From contig JBGSIZ010000087.1 of NCBI GenBank assembly GCA_041742255.1, forward strand, positions 1-29,459: a stretch of 29,459 nucleotides of DNA, given 5' to 3'. The notes below the pieces were generated by a model. The model searched no databases. It was not told where the DNA came from and saw only the letters and a program-made list of their open reading frames with translations. Position numbers and translations under genes: made by a program. This DNA comes from JBGSIZ01 sp041742255. GTDB lineage: Bacteria; Pseudomonadota; Alphaproteobacteria; Rhodobacterales; Rhodobacteraceae. Positions 24,034-29,459 of this stretch are shown here, in pieces; position 1 is the stretch's first letter; each line of letters starts with the position of its first letter.

Positions 24034-24794
24034 CCCCCGCCGACCGGATCGCGCAGGCCCGCACCGGGTTGCTGGCCGCCCGCGCCGAATTGACGACCGC
24101 ACTGGCCACTGACCGCAGCCGCAAACGCGGGGCCATGATCCGCGACCTGCACGAGGTTCAGCGGATGCTGGACACTGCCTATCCCTATCGGTCCCAAGCC
24201 GGGCAAGATCGCATCGTGGACGGTGTTCTGAACGGCAAGACCGGCGGCGTTTTTGTGGACATCGGCGGCTATGACGGTGTGACCGGGTCCAACACGTTGT
24301 TTTTCGAGGAACGGCGCGGGTGGACGGGTGTGTTGGTGGAACCTGTGCCCGCGCAATGCGCCAAGGCCGCCGCCCTGCGTCGCTGCCCCTGTTTGCCCTA
24401 TGCCATCGCGGCGACCGAAGGCGAGGCGGAGTTTATTGAAATATCAGAGGGTTACACCCAGATGAGCGGCCTTCACTCCAGCTATGATGCGGGTCTGCTC
24501 GACAAGGTGCGCCGCGATCCCCGCCACAAGGAAGTGTCCATCACTGTCCAGACCCGGACCATTGCCGGGCTGTTGTCCGATGCGGGGATCAAGGCGCCCG
24601 ATTTTGTCTCACTCGATATCGAAGGGGGCGAATTGGCAGCGTTGCAGGCGTTTCCGTTTGATCAGTTTGCCGTCGCCGTCTGGGCGATTGAAAACAACAC
24701 CGGGAGCGGCGACATCGCCGCCCTGATGCGCGCGAACGGGTATCAGCTGATCGAATTTGCCGGCCCCGACGAGATTTACAAACGCGACCGCTGA
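24030..24794 (+). CDS. FkbM family methyltransferase
   Basis: A 254-residue S-adenosylmethionine-dependent methyltransferase. A helical N-terminus (residues 1-60) precedes the SAM-binding motif FVDIGGYDGVTGSNTLFFEE (about residues 74-93), then GVLVEPVPAQ, and the FkbM motif PDFVSLDIEGGELAALQAF near residues 190-208. These enzymes methylate sugar hydroxyls of glycans or lipids. It is the last gene of the cluster. Its 3' end overlaps the end of the convergent NDP-sugar dehydratase gene by 19 bases, and no terminator is seen between them. Confidence 0.85.
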   Translation: MTPADRIAQARTGLLAARAELTTALATDRSRKRGAMIRDLHEVQRMLDTAYPYRSQAGQDRIVDGVLNGKTGGVFVDIGGYDGVTGSNTLFFEERRGWTGVLVEPVPAQCAKAAALRRCPCLPYAIAATEGEAEFIEISEGYTQMSGLHSSYDAGLLDKVRRDPRHKEVSITVQTRTIAGLLSDAGIKAPDFVSLDIEGGELAALQAFPFDQFAVAVWAIENNTGSGDIAALMRANGYQLIEFAGPDEIYKRDR

Positions 24795-26659
24795 GTGATT
24801 TCGCCGGGCATCGACGGCATGTGATAGCCGTGGACGTAATCGCTCGCCGCTTGCCGCACAGCCCCTTTATCCCCCGCTGTGATGGCCTGGGTCAGGCGGC
24901 GCAACATCGCCTTGACCTCGATCTGGGACAGGTGGGTTTCCTGGGCGCGCATGATTTTCTCATGCGGGGTGGGCAGCAGGTTGTCCCCGGAAATCAGCAG
25001 TTCTTCATACAGCTTTTCGCCCGGTCGTAGCCCGGTGAATTCGATGGCGATGTCGCCTGCATTGCCATTTTCGCGCACGGTGCGCCCGGACAGTTCGATC
25101 ATCCTGCGCGCGATGTCGATGATTTTCATGGGCTGCCCCATGTCAAGCACGAACACATCGCCGCCTTGGGCATAGGCCCCTGACAACAGGACCAGTCGCG
25201 CCGCCTCGGGGATGGTCATGAAAAACCGGGTGACGTCCGGATGGGTGACTGTGACCGGACCCCCCGCCGAAATTTGCGATTGGAACAACGGCAGCACGGA
25301 TCCCGACGACCCCAACACGTTGCCGAACCGCACCATGGCCAGTTTGGTATCCGGGTGGCGGGTTTGCAGGTCTTGCACCAACATTTCGGCCATCCGTTTG
25401 GTGGCCCCCATCATGTTTGTCGGGCGCACGGCCGTGTCGGTCGAGACGAGGATGAATCGCTCGACCTTGGCCGCCACCGCTGCTTCGGCAACGATCTGGG
25501 TGCCAAGGACATTGTTCTGCGCGCCCTGGAGTTCGTTTTCCTCGACCAGCGGCACATGTTTGTAGGCCGCCGCATGGAGGATGATTTCGACGCCTTCGGA
25601 TCGGATCACCTGCCGCACCTGTTGCGCGTCGGTGACGGACCCCAGCCGCGCCATGATTTCGATTCCGGCGTTCGAGGTCCGGGCGCGCAGATCGCGGTCA
25701 ATCTGATACAGCGCAAATTCCGAATGGTCGAACAGAACGATCCGTTTGGGGTGACAATCGGCCAACTGGCGGCACAGTTCGGACCCGATTGACCCGCCCG
25801 CGCCCGTCACCAGAATTACGCGCCCGGCATAGGCCTTGGCCACCTCGGGGATGTTCAGGTCAACGACGTCGCGCCCCAACAGTTCGTCAGGGCCGACCGT
25901 GCGCAGGTTTTCTGTGATGCTGCCGCCTCTGATCATGTCGACGTAGGACGGCAGTTTCTGAACCTCGCAATCAAGCGTGGACAATTCTGCAACCAACAGT
26001 TTTTCCCGCGTCTTGTCGATGGACGGGATGGCAATCAGAACCTTGTGGATAAGACCCCGCCGTGCGAGCGACACCAGCACATCCGGCTTGCGCACTGGCA
26101 ATCCGGCGACCATCAGGCCTTGCAACGCAGGGTTGTCATCGACGAACGTGATCGGGCGCATTTCACGGGACCGCCGCAGCGCCAGCGCAAGTTGGATCCC
26201 CGCTGCTCCAGCGCCATAGATTGCAACGGGCGTACGAGTGTTGTCCCGGTCCTCTAACAGGTTGATAAGGAAAAGGGCTGTGAGGCGCGCGCCGACGGAC
26301 AACACAAAGAACATAGTCCCAAAGATGATCGGCACCGACCGGGGCGTTCCGGCATCAAGTAGGTAGCTGATGCTCATGGCCGTGAGTGATAACACGATAG
26401 CACAGCCAACGATCCGGCCGATTGCCGTTGTTTCAAGCGCATTCAGTTTGATTCGGTGCAGCCCGAACCGAGCAATTATGACGCCACCGATCAGCGTCAG
26501 AAGAGCAATGAAGGCCCAATTGTTTCCAACGGCACCGACCGGATTCGTCATCCCGTATCTAAGAGAGAACGACAACAAGATCGAAACGGGGACGATACAG
26601 ACATCAGTCCCGAGTATAATCAGCCGTTTTTGCCAACGCGGCAAATCTAAAAGAGACAT
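24776..26659 (-). CDS. Membrane-anchored NDP-sugar 4,6-dehydratase (WbpM/CapD type)
   Basis: A 627-residue protein of the long FlaA1/WbpM/CapD family, which makes 4-keto-6-deoxy UDP-sugars for surface polysaccharides or flagellin glycans. Four membrane helices occupy about residues 13-135. A first nucleotide-binding domain starts at YGAGAAG (148-154), and the catalytic dehydratase domain starts at GAGGSIG (286-292). The catalytic Ser/Thr-Met-Lys set is seen in STDTAVRPTNMMGATKR (S406/T407, M417, K421). Most relatives I recall have TDKA where this one has TDTA at residue 409. CAAGGTGGGGTGAAAG before the ATG gives a GGTG-type ribosome-binding site. It diverges from motB. Confidence 0.9.
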   Translation of the reverse strand: MSLLDLPRWQKRLIILGTDVCIVPVSILLSFSLRYGMTNPVGAVGNNWAFIALLTLIGGVIIARFGLHRIKLNALETTAIGRIVGCAIVLSLTAMSISYLLDAGTPRSVPIIFGTMFFVLSVGARLTALFLINLLEDRDNTRTPVAIYGAGAAGIQLALALRRSREMRPITFVDDNPALQGLMVAGLPVRKPDVLVSLARRGLIHKVLIAIPSIDKTREKLLVAELSTLDCEVQKLPSYVDMIRGGSITENLRTVGPDELLGRDVVDLNIPEVAKAYAGRVILVTGAGGSIGSELCRQLADCHPKRIVLFDHSEFALYQIDRDLRARTSNAGIEIMARLGSVTDAQQVRQVIRSEGVEIILHAAAYKHVPLVEENELQGAQNNVLGTQIVAEAAVAAKVERFILVSTDTAVRPTNMMGATKRMAEMLVQDLQTRHPDTKLAMVRFGNVLGSSGSVLPLFQSQISAGGPVTVTHPDVTRFFMTIPEAARLVLLSGAYAQGGDVFVLDMGQPMKIIDIARRMIELSGRTVRENGNAGDIAIEFTGLRPGEKLYEELLISGDNLLPTPHEKIMRAQETHLSQIEVKAMLRRLTQAITAGDKGAVRQAASDYVHGYHMPSMPGEITQRSRL

Positions 26660-26780
26660 CTTTCACCCCACCTTGTCGAATCACCCGACACCCGTTTGAC
26701 ACGGCGATACATCAGTTTTTCCCACACGCGGAAAAATTAACTTTCTGCGAGCGGGATACTGCCACCACACTTTGAAGTTG

Positions 26781-26795
26781 TTAATTGTCGGTTCA
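26781..26795 (+). promoter_or_regulatory. Possible CtrA box upstream of motB
   Basis: TTAATTGTCGGTTCA fits the CtrA pattern TTAA-N7-TTAA with one mismatch in the second half. It lies about 36-48 bases before the possible motB starts. CtrA controls flagellar genes in many Rhodobacteraceae. The motif is short, so confidence is low. The remaining 26660-26780 shows a TTGACA at 26696 without a matching -10 and nothing else I can name. Confidence 0.35.
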
Positions 26796-26830
26796 CGCCC
26801 TGCTGCTAGCCCTGTCGATGGGTGAACGGA

Positions 26831-27679
26831 ATGGTGGTGGAGATGGGTGCGCATGCGAATGCCCCGATAATAATCAAACGCAAGAAAGTCATCAGCGGGG
26901 GAGGGCATCACGGGGGTGCCTGGAAGGTCGCGTATGCCGACTTTGTCACCGCGATGATGGCGTTTTTCATGCTCATGTGGCTGCTTAACGCCACAACAGA
27001 ACAGCAGCGCAAGGGAATTGCTGACTACTTTTCCCCCACGATCCCGATCAACCGGATTTCGGGCGGCGGTGACGGCATGTTTGGCGGTGACAACATTTTT
27101 ACCGCCGAAACACTTGCCCGCAATGGCACTGGCGGCACTGGCCTGACGACGCCGATGCAAGACCGTGAAACGGCCGACACATCCGACGCCGCCGGGACCG
27201 AAGCCGCCGAAGTGGCCGCCCTGCGCGATATCGAGGAGGTTTTGCTGGGTAAAGGCGGTGAAAGCATCCTGTCGGACACCGCGATGCGACATGTCATCAC
27301 CAAACTGACCGACGAGGGGCTGATCATCGAATTGTTCGATGTGGACGGCGCCCCGTTGTTTGTGGGCGACACCGCACAGCCGTCCGATACGATGGTGGAA
27401 ATCGCCACCATGCTCGCCCGGGTCTTTGACATCGTGTCAAACCCGGTCGCGGTTGCCGGGCATACGGCATCGCGTCCGATTGTGTTGATTGAAAACCCGG
27501 TCTGGGATTTGTCCGTGGGGCGCGCCGATGCCGTCCGCATTCTGATCGAAGGGGCCGGTATGGACCCCGCCCGCATGGCGCGTGTGGTGGGACAGGCGGA
27601 CCGCGCACCTGTGTCGCTCAATCCGATGGCCCCGCGCAACAACCGGATCGAGGTCATCTTGCTGCGCGACCAACCCTGA
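26831..27679 (+). CDS. motB: Flagellar motor protein MotB
   Basis: A stator protein that forms the proton channel with MotA and anchors it to peptidoglycan. The N-terminal block GGAWKVAYADFVTAMMAFFMLMWLL holds the single membrane helix and the proton-binding aspartate in YADF (D37 from this start). The C-terminal OmpA-like domain covers roughly residues 170-280 (GHTASRPIVLIENPVWDLSVGRADAVR to NRIEVILL). The start is uncertain: GTG 26822, ATG 26831 and ATG 26843 are in frame and none has a well-spaced ribosome-binding site; 26843 would place the aspartate at 33, as in E. coli (32). The OmpA domain reads GHTAS where many relatives have GHTD. MotA is not in the window. Confidence 0.92.
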   Translation: MVVEMGAHANAPIIIKRKKVISGGGHHGGAWKVAYADFVTAMMAFFMLMWLLNATTEQQRKGIADYFSPTIPINRISGGGDGMFGGDNIFTAETLARNGTGGTGLTTPMQDRETADTSDAAGTEAAEVAALRDIEEVLLGKGGESILSDTAMRHVITKLTDEGLIIELFDVDGAPLFVGDTAQPSDTMVEIATMLARVFDIVSNPVAVAGHTASRPIVLIENPVWDLSVGRADAVRILIEGAGMDPARMARVVGQADRAPVSLNPMAPRNNRIEVILLRDQP

Positions 27680-27722
27680 GCGCGGAAGACTGAGCGCGGC
27701 AAGATCGCTAAGATTTTAGTGG

Positions 27723-27737
27723 TTAGGCTGATGTTAA
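27723..27737 (+). promoter_or_regulatory. Candidate CtrA box upstream of flgE
   Basis: TTAGGCTGATGTTAA fits TTAA-N7-TTAA with one mismatch (TTAG) and is followed by G, as in the extended consensus. It lies 58 bases before the flgE start in the only gap between motB and flgE. The same bases can form a small GGCT/AGCC hairpin. Confidence 0.45.
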
Positions 27738-27795
27738 GCCTGCGTGGCGTAGGGATAGGCAACGGCCATGGTCCACGACCCAGAAAGGTTTCCTG

Positions 27796-29100
27796 ATGAC
27801 GATTTCTTCTTCTCTGAACGCAAGTGTTGCTGGTCTTGCGTCCAACGCCAGCAGGCTGGCCACGATTTCGGACAATATCGCGAATTCGTCCACCTATGGC
27901 TACAAACGGGCGGTGACCGATTTTCATTCGATGGTGATCCAGAGCGGCAAGGGGCGGTATTCTGCGGGCGGTGTGCGGACCACGACAACCCGGTTGATTG
28001 ATGAACGCGGACCGCTGGTGTCCACCTCCAACCCCACTGATCTGGCCGTGCGTGGACGGGGCATGTTGCCCGTGACCACGACATCGGCGGTGCGGGGCGG
28101 ATCCGGCGATGTGCCAATGATGTTGTCCTCTACCGGGTCATTCCGGGCCGATGCCGATGGATATCTGACAACGTCCAGCGGCCTTGTCCTGATGGGGTGG
28201 CCTGCGAACGGGGACGGGACCATCCCGCCAAACGCGCGCGACACCAATGACGGGTTGGAACCCATCCGGATCAACACCAACCAATTCGCGGGCGAACCGA
28301 CAACCTTGATGCAGGTGTCCGTCAACCTGCCCGCCACCGACACCGAGGCGGGGGCCACGGGCGGGCCGCAGCAGTTGTCGCTGGAATATTATGACAATCT
28401 GGGAAAGTCCGAGAGCCTGTCGATCAGTTTTGAACCTATCGTGCCCGCTTCGGGCGCGCCCAGCAATCAATGGACCATGATCATGACCGACTCCGCCAGC
28501 GGCGGTGCGGTGGTGGGCGAATACACGATGACCTTTGACGATACCCGTGGCGAGGGTGGCACGCTGTTGTCTGTTACCGATACCGTCGGCGTGCCTTATG
28601 ACCCGGTCACCGGGCGCATTCAGGTCAATGTCGCGGGTGGGCCGATTGATATCGAACTGGGCACCCTTGGGTCGCCCACCGGCATCACTCAGTTGTCCGA
28701 TGCATTCGCCCCGGTGGCCATTTCCAAGAACGGCTCGCCCGTGGGCAACATGACTTCGGTCGAGGTGGACCAGAGCGGTTTCGTGCGCGCCTTTTTCGAT
28801 ATCGGGATTTCCCGCACGATCTATCAGGTGCCATTGGTCGATGTTCCCAACCCTAACGGATTGATGGCGCTTGATTTTCAGACCTATGGCGTGAGCCCGG
28901 ACAGCGGGGCGTTCTATCTTTGGGATGCGGGCGACGGGCCGACCGGTGATATTGTCAGCTTTGCCCGCGAGGAATCCGCGACAGATGTCGCTGGGGAACT
29001 GACCCAGTTGATCCAGACACAGCGCGCCTATTCCTCGAACGCCAAGGTCATCCAGACCGTCGATGAAATGCTGCAGGAAACCACCAACATCAAACGCTGA
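27796..29100 (+). CDS. flgE: Flagellar hook protein FlgE
   Basis: A 434-residue exported structural protein that polymerises into the flagellar hook. The N-terminal rod motif SLNASVAGLASNASRLATISDNIANSSTYGYKR and the C-terminal ELTQLIQTQRAYSSNAKVIQTVDEMLQETTNIKR form the coiled D0 ends shared by rod, hook and hook-associated proteins. The middle holds the variable D1/D2 domains with the hook-type stretch VSVNLPATDTE and LEYYDNLGKSESLSISFEP. AAAGG at 27783-27787 precedes the ATG. It is exported by the flagellar type III system without a cleaved signal. flgK follows 25 bases later, the usual order in this group of bacteria. Confidence 0.94.
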   Translation: MTISSSLNASVAGLASNASRLATISDNIANSSTYGYKRAVTDFHSMVIQSGKGRYSAGGVRTTTTRLIDERGPLVSTSNPTDLAVRGRGMLPVTTTSAVRGGSGDVPMMLSSTGSFRADADGYLTTSSGLVLMGWPANGDGTIPPNARDTNDGLEPIRINTNQFAGEPTTLMQVSVNLPATDTEAGATGGPQQLSLEYYDNLGKSESLSISFEPIVPASGAPSNQWTMIMTDSASGGAVVGEYTMTFDDTRGEGGTLLSVTDTVGVPYDPVTGRIQVNVAGGPIDIELGTLGSPTGITQLSDAFAPVAISKNGSPVGNMTSVEVDQSGFVRAFFDIGISRTIYQVPLVDVPNPNGLMALDFQTYGVSPDSGAFYLWDAGDGPTGDIVSFAREESATDVAGELTQLIQTQRAYSSNAKVIQTVDEMLQETTNIKR

Positions 29101-29125
29101 CGGCCTCACAAGGAGGGGGTGAGAC

Positions 29126-29459
29126 ATGAGCATTTCGCATTCTTTGGCCAACGCGTTGAGCGGCCTGACCGCGGCCTCCCGGATGGCAGAGGTCGTGTCG
29201 TCCAACCTCGCAAACTCCATGACAGACGGGTACGGCAAACGCCGGTTGGACCTGTCCGCCCAAACCGTGGGCGGGCGAGGCGCGGGCGTGCGGATTGACG
29301 GGATCACCCGGCTGGTGGACCGGGGCATTTTGTCCGACCGCCGGCTCGCCGATGCCAGCCGGATGGGGTACGATGCCACCGCGTCCATGTTGGGCAGGCT
29401 GGAACGCACGCTGGGCGGGGCCGATGGCAGCGGGGACATTGCCGCGCGCATCGCCCAAC
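29126..29459 (+). CDS. flgK: Flagellar hook-associated protein FlgK, N-terminal part
   Basis: The gene starts at the ATG at 29126 after a strong AGGAGG (29111-29116) and runs off the window after 111 residues. The opening MSISHSLANALSGLTAA, the block VVSSNLANSMTDGYGKRR and then GVRIDGITRLVDRGI are typical of FlgK, the first hook-filament junction protein. The flgE-flgK order supports this. FlgE-like or FlgG-like rod proteins share the first motif, but the second one (RITRLVDR-type) points to FlgK. Confidence 0.9.
   Translation, partial: MSISHSLANALSGLTAASRMAEVVSSNLANSMTDGYGKRRLDLSAQTVGGRGAGVRIDGITRLVDRGILSDRRLADASRMGYDATASMLGRLERTLGGADGSGDIAARIAQ

Noticed and set aside
1..29459. CRISPR arrays, tRNA/rRNA genes, insertion sequences, prophage or defence genes
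   Set aside because: No regularly spaced repeats, no tRNA-like or rRNA-like stretch, no transposase, integrase or nuclease motifs were seen on either strand.

Overview
The window looks like a chromosomal segment of a marine-type alphaproteobacterium, most likely a Rhodobacteraceae (Roseobacter-clade) member. The GC content is high. The arrangement (an L-arabonate dehydratase very close to the Rhizobium enzyme, a RutR-controlled reductive pyrimidine pathway, and a motB-flgE-flgK block) fits that family. No rRNA, tRNA, CRISPR array, transposase or integrase was seen. Genes are packed tightly, many with start/stop overlaps, and no gap without a gene exceeds 300 bases. All functions are assigned by reading motifs and recalled homologues; no database search was run.

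Layout. (a) 1-863: the tail of a YnjC-like permease and a YnjD-like ATPase, the end of a thiamine-like ABC uptake operon. (b) 891-4570: a GbpR-type LysR regulator divergent from an L-arabonate dehydratase / galactose-arabinose 1-dehydrogenase pair, part of non-phosphorylative sugar oxidation, with two palindromes in the shared promoter region. (c) 4599-14950: a reductive pyrimidine (uracil/thymine) degradation regulon. It holds preT-preA (dihydropyrimidine dehydrogenase), rutR facing them, then an M20-type N-carbamoyl-beta-alanine hydrolase, a small lipoprotein, a dihydropyrimidinase, and a complete ABC transporter (ATPase, two permeases, NMT1/THI5-like binding protein). A near-perfect RutR operator lies in front of the hydrolase and a degenerate one in front of preT, so both halves are probably controlled together by the local RutR. 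Strong terminators follow the lipoprotein and the binding protein.

(d) 15151-19659: an orphan hydantoinase/oxoprolinase A-type protein, a YdeI/OmpD-associated protein on the opposite strand, and a ThuA-like / Gfo-Idh pair resembling ThuA-ThuB of disaccharide use. (e) 19718-26659: a glycan-type cluster. It contains a GT4 glycosyltransferase with an extra C-terminal domain, an unrecognised 262-residue protein, a TPR protein fused to a GT9-like domain, a DUF6165-like small protein and an FkbM methyltransferase, with a membrane-anchored WbpM/CapD-type NDP-sugar dehydratase converging on it. (f) 26831-29459: motB, flgE and the start of flgK, preceded by CtrA-like motifs. The position of (e) directly against the flagellar genes makes surface or flagellar glycosylation a reasonable but unproven hypothesis.

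The most notable points are the self-contained RutR regulon with its linked transporter and embedded lipoprotein, and the uncharacterised glycan-type operon next to the flagellar genes. I do not see a clearly new defence or mobile system here.
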